64,000 bases of DNA, taken from the NCBI GenBank assembly GCA_012932295.1, contig JAAONU010000019.1, forward strand, positions 23,755,908 through 23,819,907, in the 5' to 3' direction. Within the stretch, counting starts at the first letter, position 1. Each line of letters opens with the position of its first letter. Both the position numbers and the translations under genes were made by a program. This document shows, one piece after another, positions 27,101 through 36,899 of the stretch. The notes under the pieces were generated by a model. The model was not told the origin of the DNA and ran no database searches. It saw nothing but the letters and a program-made list of their open reading frames with translations. This DNA comes from Cyclina sinensis (taxonomy: Eukaryota > Mollusca > Bivalvia > Venerida > Veneridae).

Positions 27101-30100
27101 TAATGCCCAGTATACACTGTGTCCCACTATTCATATAAATTCACTCTAATTTTCTATCTTTCTTTCTTTTTTTCTTACTATTTTTAAAGTGATAAAAGAG
27201 TGATATCCCTGTCTTATGCCCAGTATACACTGTGTCCCACTATTCATATAAATTCACTCTAATTTTTTCTATCTTTCTTTCTTTTTTTCTTACTATTTTT
27301 AAAGTGATAAAAGAGTGATATCCCTGTCTAATGCCCAGTATACACTGCATCACAGAATTACTAAATCTTTTCATGTAATTTACTCTAGACTTGTAATTGA
27401 TAAAAAGACTGCGTGATGTCTTTGAAATATTTTCTCTTATGCATAACCTGGTTAGTATATACCAAAGATTCTCCCTAACTACGTAATAAAAAGCTTTAGG
27501 AAAAGCAACAAATAATGCATGCGTTGTTTCCCTTGATTTAAAATATGACTAATGAGTTGATTTATCGATGCCAAATAAAGATATTGTCTACTACACTCAT
27601 TTGCTCAAAACTCAAGTTTGATCTTCGACTCATGCTCCCGGAAATATATTTTGTTCATGTACTTACTATTTTTGGTGTAGACGGTGGATATAAATTGAAG
27701 AGTATGCCTTTTCATTTTGTTGCTTTTTTATAGAAACTCCTTATGAAACAGAAGCATCCTGAAGCAGGATCTCTCTTGGGTTTCTTTTTTTAAAGAAACC
27801 TTTTTGTATTTCTATATCTAAATTTTCAGCCGGAGTCCGCCATGTTAGTTCAAGAGTATATAGCGGATATGACGCCATCACAACTCTTCGTTACGTATGC
27901 AGGTGCACTTTCAACGGTCGGAGGTGTATCACTCGTAATCTTCATGTCAACTGGGGTATTTAGATTTTAATTTTTACGATTGTCATATATACTTTTACTT
28001 AGAAAATATTTCAAATAATACAGGAGTTTTTAAGGATTTTGAGAAAGAAGTATTTTTATCATCTTCTAAAACCGATGCACTGTTTCCATCATCATCACCA
28101 GCATTAATATTATCGTTTTTATCGAAAGTGTTCTCTTCTCTATAGATATGCGTAAAGAATTATTGATACTCATATTTCAAATGCGCAATTATTAAAATCG
28201 TGAACATTTATCAGGTACCAGCCGCGCCCCTGGTTGCCGCCTCCGCTATGTCCGCTCCCGCAGCCCTAGCAGCTGCCAAGTTGTCGTTTCCTTCCCATGA
28301 CGAGGAAGAGGTGCCGGTAACACCTGCCGAAAGAATACCTTTCCTCAGGTGTGACACTTAGTCATATCACGTTTTTCGTTTCCGGAATAACATATATACA
28401 AAAACGACTGGCTGAGTAGTTCATACATTTATTAAATTCGATGCAAAACTGATGTTTAGTAACATGGGTCGGTGTCGATTGATGTAAATCACTGTTAAGT
28501 AAATGGTCAAGTGTATTTAAAATTCAGGTTCATGAATAATTCCTCATCAGCTGCAAACGTTATCATATTAACTCGTATCTCAGTGTTTTACGCAGGGGCA
28601 AATTACGATGTTTTAATTTTTTTGCGCACCAAACTTTCAAGGAAACGTCATGAATTAAAATCTACCAAGAACTTGTAATCAGTATTTGTAGAAACATTGG
28701 TGTTTTTCAATACCTCGCAACTTGAGAGAGAAAATAGATGGTTTAGTGTGTCAAAATTCTCGTCTGAAAATCAATGATTTTAGCAATCATAATATAGGAC
28801 TTTGGTACTTTTTTTCCACCAATCAGGCACCCCAAGTCTTTAATGGACTCCATCATCCTAGGGATAAACCAGAGTACTGCGCTTGTTCTTCAAGCCCTTG
28901 CCTTTGTATTGACCTTTGTAATTATCCTGGAGTTTGTCAATAACACCTTAATCTGGTTTGGTGACAGGATAGGCGTAGAAAACATGACTATTGAGGTGAA
29001 TGACATTTTACACTTCTTACTGCATGTTAAAACGAAGTGACTGGTAAAAATGTTGTACAGCGCACAGGTGCTCGTCGCGTGGCAGGGATAAACTTTACTG
29101 AAACATGTTGATATCATCATAAAATCATCATATAAACGGATTCTGGACTATAGACTGCAGATTGCTTATATGATGATTTTATGATAATATCAACATGTTT
29201 CAGTAAAGTTTATCCCTGCCATGCGACGAGCACCTGTGTTACAGCGATGTCATTGGTAGATATATTCTTTGTTGAAAAATCAACGTGTTGTAAATATAAT
29301 GTTTGTTTACTGTGTCTACTTAATGCTTTCAGTGATTAGTGTACAGTGTATATGATTATCAATAGACACTATAATAGGAAATTGAAGAGTTTTTATAGTA
29401 TTTTCTCTTGGTTTTACTTTTGAATGAAAAATAACCAGTCCCGCTTGTGATCCTACGTACAACAATTTATCCACTGTTTAAATAAAATGTTCACATTTGC
29501 TTATTGGATTAGATTGATGTCATAAAAGTATAATGTCATGATTTTTTTCTAGTTCCTGTTTTCCTATGTGTTTTATCCGTTCGCATTTATGATGGGGGCA
29601 AAATCGGAAGATTGTTTATTCATCGGCGAACTTCTTGGTGTGCGGACATTTAGTCTAGCTGTGGTTGCATATCCAAAATTAGGTCCTATAATGAAGGTAT
29701 TAGCCAGAATAAATGTGTAGTTTTAGGATCAACTAATATTCAATAGAAATTTATTGCGTTCTTTTAAATAACGGGGTTGATTTAGAGAGAGAAAGAGAGA
29801 GAGAGTGAGGTTTTAGGTCACTTTCTTTGAAAAATAATACTGATTTTCAGATGCGATTATTTATTTTACAACATTTCTAAAGGCGTTTACTGTGTTATAT
29901 ATGACTTTCTTTATTATTATACATGCATGCTATTTTGAAACGCAGAAAAATGAATGCATCGGACAACTTTTGAAATACCTCGATAAATGTAGTTAAAATA
30001 AAATATTGTCAAAAGATGAAAGCAAGGACAACGAGAAAACCCGTTCATCTGACTATCTCAATCGGGGTATCTATTTTTTCCAGAATGGGGTCGCATACCG

Positions 30101-32493
30101 CTCATATATTGCCGAGAGTGTGAATAATACATGGACGTCAGTGGGCAATGATATTGTACTGGACAATCTTAATAAAACATTAGTGGGTGGAGTGATAGAT
30201 GTAAGTTGAACATTAGGTTAGTTTAAACTTTATTTATTTTAGCTCGATTGTGAAGAAAGCTTGCAGCTTATTTGAAACACTCATGAGTCCGCTTCCTGGA
30301 ACCAACCAGTACTGGTGTCATATGAGGAAACATGGACTTTACCCTGGTAGGGCTCGAACCCACGATCCCTGGATTGAGAGGCAGACACCTTTACGTTCGT
30401 ATATTCAGTTACATCTCTGGTTTGCGAGCCATTGTAATCTCACTATGATTACGGGTCAGTGGTAGTCCATAGGTAAAACACTAATAACTAATCCAGGGGT
30501 CATGAGTTCAATCCCTGCCGCATTAACTGAGGACCCGTGCATGTTTCCTGGATGTGAAAAATATATATATTAAGTTCATTAAGTCCAACTTTGATAACAG
30601 AGAATAATTATCTGTGTTTAAACTGCGTTAACCTCTTTAATAAAGAAGATTCCACTTCAGCCAAGATCGGAAATAATTGCTACATATTCATTATGTGGAT
30701 CCGCCTCCTTCGCCATTATGGGACTGATAATTGGCTCATTCCAAGTTATCGTACCACACCGAACAGGGGAGATAACTCAGAATATATTTAGAGCAATGAT
30801 TGTTGGTACAGTGGCGAGTTATCTCACAGCTTGCTTTGCAGGTTAGTGTTGATATTTTGTCCCAAATCATACATAAAAAACGTGATTTTTACAATTTGAA
30901 GGGGTTGTTTTTTTTCCATTCTCCAACTACAATAAATAAATTGATTAACATTCATGTTGTATTTTGAATAAAATTCTACATGTGTTTTGGATTCGTAATA
31001 ATCCTAGTGATGTTTATTGTTTTTATTATTACTATTAGTCCCCTACCGGTTTAACCGGAGGGGACTATAGGTTTACCCTCCGTTCGTCTGTCAGTCCGTC
31101 AGTCCGTCCGTCAGTCTGTCCGTCCGTCACAAAAACTGGATCCCGTGATAACGCAAAAAGTACTGAAAATATTTTAATGAAACATGAAATATGGGTAGAT
31201 GGCAGTCTGGAGATTATGCACGTCATTTCTTTTTCTTCGTATGTTGAAAATTTTGGTAGCTATAGCAACAAATATACTTAAAATATGGCAAATATAACAA
31301 TATAATGTAATAACTCAAAAAGTTCTAAGAATAATTCTATGAATTATAAAATATGGATAGGTGATAGTATGGAAATAATGCACCTCAAGGTTCACAACTC
31401 TAGCACTAAAATTATTAGATTTATTCCCCCTTGAACTTAGAATTTTCATGAAAAAAATGTGGGTTTTTTTGTAAAACTCAAAAAGTACTGAAAATATTTT
31501 TGGAAACATGAATTATGGATAGGTGACAGTATGAAGATAATGCACCTCAAGGTTCACAACTCTAGCTCCAAAATTATTAGATTTATCCCCCTTGAACTTA
31601 GAATTTTCATGAAAAAATGTGTTTTTTGTATATTACTTCATTATTTCTTAATGTATCTACTTCAAACTTTAAATATTGGTTTCTTATCATCACCCACATC
31701 ATATGTGACAAGGTTCATAATTCTAGCGCCTAAACTTGTCAGAATTATCATCCTTGAACTTTGAATTTTTTCATCCTATGTTGAAAAATTTGGTACATTT
31801 GTCTTTCCCTAATAACTGTATCCAGTGAAATACGGATAAATGGCAGTATGGAGAATATCCACCTCATTTTTTTATGAACCTAAAGGAGGAACTGTCCGTC
31901 CGTTTAACAGTCATTTCCTCCGAAAACTTTACAATTGGCCATGTTTTCCTTACTACTGAATGCAATTACTTCAAACTTGGCCACAACAATACCTTGGACA
32001 AGACCATTCCAATGAAGTACATTTCTGTGACCTTGACCTATGAGTGACCTTGACCTTTTAAGTTTTCTTGTCCAAAAACTATAAGTTTGGCCATAATTTC
32101 CTCATTTCTGAACAGAATTACTTCAAACTTGGTCACAACAACCCCTTCGATAAGACCTTTTCAACAACATATATTTCTGTGACCTTAAACTCTAAATGAC
32201 CTTGACCTATGACATTTTCTTCTTTGATGATACTTTGTACATGGATAGAGGATCATATGGAGATTATGCATGTCTCAGACTAATTCTTTAGTCAATTTCT
32301 ATATATGGGTTGGAGTTAGAGAGATGGACATTGCACCGGTAGGGGACTGTTGCTTTGTCTGTGACAAGCTCTTGATATTATTATTATTATTATGCCATTC
32401 CTCAGTCCTTTAAGATAAACGATTTTATTCATTGTTTTTTGTCTTGTTTCGATTTTAGGATTGCTTTTCGAAGAAGATCTAGGACAGGTGTGA
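18179..32493 (+). CDS. SLC28-family (CNT-fold) Na+-coupled transporter, copy A, complete
   Basis: Eleven coding exons: 18179-18615, 18861-19005, 19760-19951, 22136-22297, 27830-27955, 28215-28348, 28827-28995, 29553-29696, 30084-30200, 30661-30841, 32459-32493. They join in frame to 613 residues, near the 650-690 of vertebrate CNTs. Family hallmarks: GNIF at residues 306-309, ASAMSAPAALAAAK about 363-376, PFAFMMG at 464-470, RSEIIATYSLCG at 544-555. Predicted membrane spans include about 67-88, 96-115, 145-165 and 172-189. CNTs import nucleosides with Na+. Here, however, the ligand positions of vcCNT are altered: Q154 and T155 match V312 and P313, E332 matches A491, N368 matches S558, S371 matches I561; E156 is kept as E314. 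The family assignment is firm; nucleoside as substrate is doubtful. Exon 9 (504-542) carries NNT and NKT glycosylation sequons. Confidence 0.93.
20476..21020. mobile_element. TIR element (TTTAATGCTAAC ends), SLC28-A intron 3
   Basis: CTATTTATTTAATGCTAAC at 20476-20494 is inverted at 21002-21020. The interior has a palindrome, GTGAGTGATATAGA / TCTATATCACTCAC, around 20922-20952. Just to the left (20390-20462) lies another palindrome, with GTGATACAATT, GAGCGCGTAGCGCGAGTG and AATTGTATCAC. No coding capacity. Confidence 0.6.
21537..21940. repeat. 38-bp satellite array, about 10.5 copies
   Basis: The unit reads GTAGATTCCATATCACTCAC then CTTGTGACTGATGTATTA, with only scattered single-base differences between copies. 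The array lies in intron 3 of SLC28-A, some 500 bp to the right of a palindrome that contains the same 'ATCACTCAC' and 'TGTGA' words. Confidence 0.95.
22790..23975. repeat. 22/44-bp higher-order satellite array, about 1.2 kb
   Basis: Two alternating 22-bp words, CCAAACATTCAACTACTCGT+TG and CCTAAAATCCAGCTACTCAT+TG, make a 44-bp dimer repeated along the array. The left and right ends are more degenerate. Three units (66 bp) equal 22 codons, which keeps all forward frames open in places (22724-23068, 23633-23990). These open frames are a consequence of period, not genes. Intron 4 of SLC28-A. Confidence 0.93.
24921..25830 (+). pseudogene. Degenerate Tc1-like transposase
   Basis: The element starts ACTCAGCAAAAAAAGAAACG (24923-), the usual 5' end of many Tc1 elements. 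Fragments of transposase appear in shifting frames: GRPRGSTPAEDRY at 25143-25181, FSDES at 25295-25309 (catalytic Asp kept), then PWQAL and SPDLSPIGH near 25605-25645. In active Tc1 enzymes the last motif is SPIEH with the catalytic Glu; here the codon at 25640-25642 is Gly. Stops and frame changes occur throughout and no matching right-hand terminal repeat was found, so this is a fossil. Intron 4 of SLC28-A. Confidence 0.8.
26773..27338. repeat. 113-bp satellite array, five copies
   Basis: Units start at TATACACTGTGTCCCACTAT (26773, 26885, 26998, 27111, 27224) with spacings of 112-115 bp. Each contains a TTTCTTTCTTTTTTTCTTACT pyrimidine stretch and ends ATGCCCAG. Copies differ by only a few bases and small indels. 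Intron 4 of SLC28-A, about 500 bp before exon 5. Confidence 0.95.
29063..29238. repeat. Long near-perfect hairpin (73-nt arms)
   Basis: Left arm 29063-29135 and right arm 29166-29238 are reverse complements with only one or two mismatches, separated by 30 nt. The ends read CACAGGTGCTCGTCGC / GCGACGAGCACCTGTG. It begins 67 bp after the donor of SLC28-A exon 7, so the nascent transcript would carry the stem. It may be a small foldback or MITE; no target duplication was clear. Confidence 0.9.
30240..30420 (-). mobile_element. tRNA-derived SINE
   Basis: Read on the minus strand, a tRNA-like head contains the B-box GTGGGTTCGAGCCC, followed by a body with 'CATGTTTCCTCATATGACACC' and 'CCAGTACTGG', ending near 30240. 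This arrangement recurs across bivalve genomes. It is in intron 9 of SLC28-A. Confidence 0.7.
30445..30570 (+). mobile_element. tRNA-derived SINE, degenerate
   Basis: The sequence 'GGTCAGTGGTAGTCCATAGG' (weak A-box) is followed by the B-box 'GGTCATGAGTTCAATCCC' and 'GCATGTTTCCTGG', ending in an AT run. Second SINE in the same intron, in the opposite orientation to its neighbour. Confidence 0.55.
31037..32348. mobile_element. TIR element made of ~165-bp modules (AGTCCCCTACCGGT ends)
   Basis: A perfect 14-bp terminal inverted repeat, AGTCCCCTACCGGT, lies at 31037-31050 and 32335-32348. Inside the left end is a GTCC/GTCTGTCC run (about 31090-31130). The interior contains two types of tandem module: 'AGGTTCACAACTCTAGC' units (31380-31720) and 'TTGGCCATAATTTCCT ... 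TGACCTTGACC' units (31920-32210). The second type is plainly related to the modules of the element at 8103-8970 although the termini differ. Intron 10 of SLC28-A. Confidence 0.8.
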
Positions 32494-34186
32494 TGACGAA
32501 GAAACAAATGATCACTAAACAGTATTATATTCCAGAAAAAATAAACGAGATGGAAAATATATTATTAGTAAAAGCACCTTATCTGTAAGATTTATGGTTC
32601 ATAAACCGGATAGCAAACTTTCTGGATGGTGTCATTCTCCCGACACTGTCGCAGTAATAATTTAGTTTCAAAACAGCCATTTCTTTATTCAACAAAGAAG
32701 GGGTTCTTGAGATGCAGATATCTGGTTCAAAGCTTTATGGCAGTTCTAAACAATTCTAAATAATAAAAGAGTTGGTTTGTTTTCATGACGCTTGACTTTA
32801 TTACACAGGTACTTAAATATACATACAAATGTTGTTCTGAAATTTAAAAGGAGTAAACGATCGAAAGAAAGAGTCAGTGTTTGAAACGCAAAGCGTTAAC
32901 TTACTTCAAGCAAGATTTTCAAAAAATGTCCATGTCGGCACATTTTGATTCTATTTTAGATTTTTCAGTTGGTAAGCAGTTTTACTTGAATACTCCTGTG
33001 AAATGACGACGCCCTTTCGGATCAACCGTTTATTTTTTTAAAGTTTGCCTATTTCGGAAAAGTTAACAATCAAAACCATACGTCATACCTGTTAGTAACA
33101 AAATAACTTTTTTCTTTTTTTGTCATGTTCAACTGCTAAATAAATAAATAACAACTGTTTATCTGAGATGAGAAAGAAATATGGTTACTTGATTTCCGGA
33201 CGCTGTCTCGTCAGCAGTGAATATTCACTGCCGAAAACTACGCTTAACTCCCCCCTCCCCCAACCCCCTTCAGTGCCTGACTGTTGTTTATGCCCATTTT
33301 GAGACAATGTCATGACTTCTATATCTACAGCTAAACAGTATTACAAGTATCAGCAAACATGGCTGACGGTACCAAAATATACATGTTTCTTAACAATGAT
33401 GTTTCGCCTAGAAGTCCATACATAAATATTTGTACCCAGCTTAAACAACTATTCATATTACAATTATGACATAAGAGCACACCTACATAACTATTTTAGA
33501 AATGTTGATAATTAATGTTCTTTAAAAAATATGGTCTATAATAAAAGTATATAAAGTATATTCAAAATGTAGAATACCATAGCTTTGTGAGTCGTCATTT
33601 TAAAGTAATAAACTCATGGAATCGGAAATCAAAGTGCTCTAAACGCGCATATTCACGATAGATACAAAAAGTGCTAAGCTAGACCAGAGAGAACACGCAT
33701 GCAAATATAGAATAAAATAAAAAAAGTAACGAATTACAAATCAAAGCAATGAAGGTGCTAATGAGGTTATTGTCGTAGAAAGTTCATGACAAACTTAGAC
33801 TGTATAATTAGCTGACACTTGTTCAAGAGGCACCTACAGAATTAAGTACCACTTAACAGCCTTCTGATCTAGTGCAGACCTTAAACATAATCTTGATCTT
33901 TTGCCTTTAACTGGTATTCATTTGGATTCTGTAATATTTTGCTGTTGATAGGACGGAAATTGACTAGATTGTTTCTGCTTTAAATTACAATAAAAAATCA
34001 GTATTAATTTTATATAAATAAACCATTTTCACTGTTAAATACTTGATGTATTTTAACAGAAAAAATGCCATGTGTTGAATGTCAAAAAAAATATATATAA
34101 ATTATCAAACATTTTTTTTTAAAAAAAAAAACGGCATTATTGTTAAAATAGTAAACGTTTGTACTGTTTTTCAACTGACGACAGCC
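32494..34186 (+). other. 3' flank of SLC28-A
   Basis: AATAAA occurs at 32540-32545 and 32762-32767, either of which could end the SLC28-A transcript. Beyond it nothing recognisable was found up to the inverted-repeat element at 34.2 kb, apart from a CCCCCCTCCCCCAACCCCC tract near 33248. Confidence 0.5.
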
Positions 34187-34194
34187 GATAGATA

Positions 34195-36897
34195 ATGTTC
34201 GTGAAGTTGGCGGCCTAGCGGCCTAACAGCAGCGGCCTGGCAGCCCAGCGGCCAGCGGCCTAAATATATACATTGTGTATCACAATCGAAATTGTATCTT
34301 TGAACTAAATTTCAACAAACAATTAAAGGGGTTTTAGGTGTATTTTTGAAAATTCTACAAAAAAGTTTTTTTCATGTAAAGAAATATTTGCAATCTTAAG
34401 GCTGCTAGCGGCCCAGTGGCTAAGTGATCTAAGTTATTCATATTGTATCACAGTAAAAATAGTATTTATGAACTCATTTCAAACAAGCAACATAAACAAA
34501 TGGGGACTGGGGTGTCCTTTTGAAAATTGAAAAAGGGTTTTTTTCACGAAAGAAGTTATTTTCTTTTCTTAGGCTGCTAGCGGCCAAACGATCTTAGATA
34601 TACAAAACGCATCACAGTTGAAATAGCATTTCTGAACCTAGTTCAAACTAACAAAATAAACAAAAGCGGTTTTGTGTGTTCTTTGGCAAATTCAAGAAAG
34701 ATGGTTTGAACTTGCTATCTAAAGGCTGCTAGCGGCCCAGCGGCCTAAGATATACATAGCATATTACAGTTATAAAAGTATTTGTGAACTCAGCTGAAAC
34801 AAACAACATAAACAAAAGGGGTTTGGGCTGTCCATTTGTATATTCAAAATAAAAGATTTACATGAAGAGTAGTTTAAGTTTCTTAGGCTGCTAGCGGCCC
34901 AGAGTGTCACAGTTGAAATAAGATTTCTGAACTTAAGTCAAACAAACAACATAAACAAAAAAGCTTTGGTATATATATTCGTAAATTCAAAAGGTTTTTC
35001 ATAAAAAGAAATTTTTGCTTTTTTAAGCTGCTAGCGGCCCAGCGGCAAAAAAAATACATAGAGTGTTACAGTAAAATAGTATTTCTGAACTCGGTGCAAA
35101 CAAACAATATAAATAAAAGGGGGTTGGGATGTCTTTTTGTAAATTCAAAATAAAAGGTTTTTCATGAAGAGAAGTTTTAGCTTTTTTTTAAGGCTGCTAG
35201 CTACCCAGCGTCCAATGATATACATAGAGTTTACAGTTGAAATAGTATTTCTGAACACTGTTCAAACAAATAACATAATCTATCTCTCATATTCTTAAAA
35301 AGAAAAGAAAGAAAGGAGGAAGAAATAAAAACAGTTAGAGAGAAAGGATTAAAGAAATTGAAGTGAGTGAGCGAGCGAGCGAGTGAGTGAGTGAGTCGGT
35401 CGGTCGGTCGAGAAGTCAGTTAGTCATCAATAAAAAAGTAAATACGAATATTTTTAATCCGACCTACCTAAAATATTTATATTTTTACTATCTTACTTAC
35501 TTACTGATTGGCTCACTCACTCACTGTCTGACCGACTGATCGACCGGCAGGCCGGCAGATTGACTGACCGACCGACTTTCTTTCTTCCTTCCTTTCTTTT
35601 TAAAATCATGAGAAATAAATAAATTATGTCGTTTGTTAAAACTAGTGCAGAAATACTTCTTTTACAATGAAACACAACGTCTATCTCAGACGGCTGCGCT
35701 GCTAGTAGCCTACAAATGGCAATTTTCTTTTCACGAACTATCCTTGTTTTTTCTTTAAATTTTAAAGAAAAAGAACTGAACACCTTTTGTTTATTCTATG
35801 TGTTTAAACTCAGAAATACCATTGCACTGTGACATACAATGTAAATCCTAGGCCGCTGGCAGATTACAGAGAGCAAGCACTTTTTTTCATAAAAAAATGG
35901 TCATCGTTAAATTTCAAAAATGAATTCCAGCCCCTTTTGTTAAGAATGTATGTTAGAACTGTGTTCAGAAATACTGTTTCAGCGCTAATACACTATGTAT
36001 ATTTAAGACCGCAGGGCCGCTAGCAGCCTTAAGATAGCGAAAACGTCTTTCCTTGAAAAAAAAAACACTCTCTTTTTATTCTGCAAAAGTACACCTCAGA
36101 TCCCTTTTTTGTATGTTGTTAGTTTGAACTTAGTTCAAAAATACTGTTTTAATGTGATACATCATGTTTATCCTAAGCCGCTAGGCCGATGGGTTGCTAG
36201 GCAAATATTTCTTTTCATATTTTTTTTTTAATTTGCAAAACACACCTCAAACCCCTTTTACTGTTTCTGTTTATTGACATTTACCGCAAAGATATTATTC
36301 TTATACAGGCTGACAAGGTTTATCGTAGGCCGTTAGGTTGATAGTTTGCTAGCAGCCTTCAGATGATAAATTATGAAAGGACGTTTTTTTTTAATTTGTA
36401 AAAATACATCCCAAAACCGTTTTATTGTTGTTTCTTATCGACACTTACTTCAAAAATATATGTCTTGTTTTAAAAGACAAGGTTTATCTTAGGCCGCTAG
36501 GCCCCTGGGTCGCTAGCAGCCTTCAGATAACAATTCATGAAAATACGCTTTTTTCTTAATTTGTAAAAATACACCAAATCCCCTTTTATTGTAATTGTTT
36601 TTGGACACTTAGTTCATAGATGTCATTTTTAATTTGATACACAATGTATATCTTAGGCCGCTAGCAGCCTTCAGATAACTAATCATGAAAAGACGCTTTT
36701 TTAATTCACAAAAGTACACCACAAACCCCTTTTGTTGTGGTTGTATGTTTACACTTAGATCATAGATATCATTTTTATTTTGATAACAATGTTTATCTTA
36801 GGCCGCTGGGCCACCAGGCCGCTACGGTTAGGTCGATGGACCGCCAGGTCGCTGCGGTTAGGCCGATAGGCCGCCGGGCCGCCAACTTCACGAACAT
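34195..36897. mobile_element. 2.7-kb inverted-repeat element with reiterated GGCTGCTAGCGGCC motifs
   Basis: The outer ends are 21-bp perfect inverted repeats (34195-34215 and 36877-36897; GTTCGTGAAGTTGGCGGCC core). Each half is made of about six to seven modules of roughly 160 bp. In the left half they carry GGCTGCTAGCGGCCCAGCGG; in the right half the same words appear reverse-complemented as GGCCGCTAGCAGCC. The middle has tetranucleotide runs that are also inverted: GAGTGAGTCGGTCGGTCGG (35377-35410) and TCACTCACTC...GACCGACCGAC (35513-35576). No conserved protein is encoded. GC-rich module cores stand out against the AT-rich surroundings. Confidence 0.8.
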
Positions 36898-36899
36898 CC

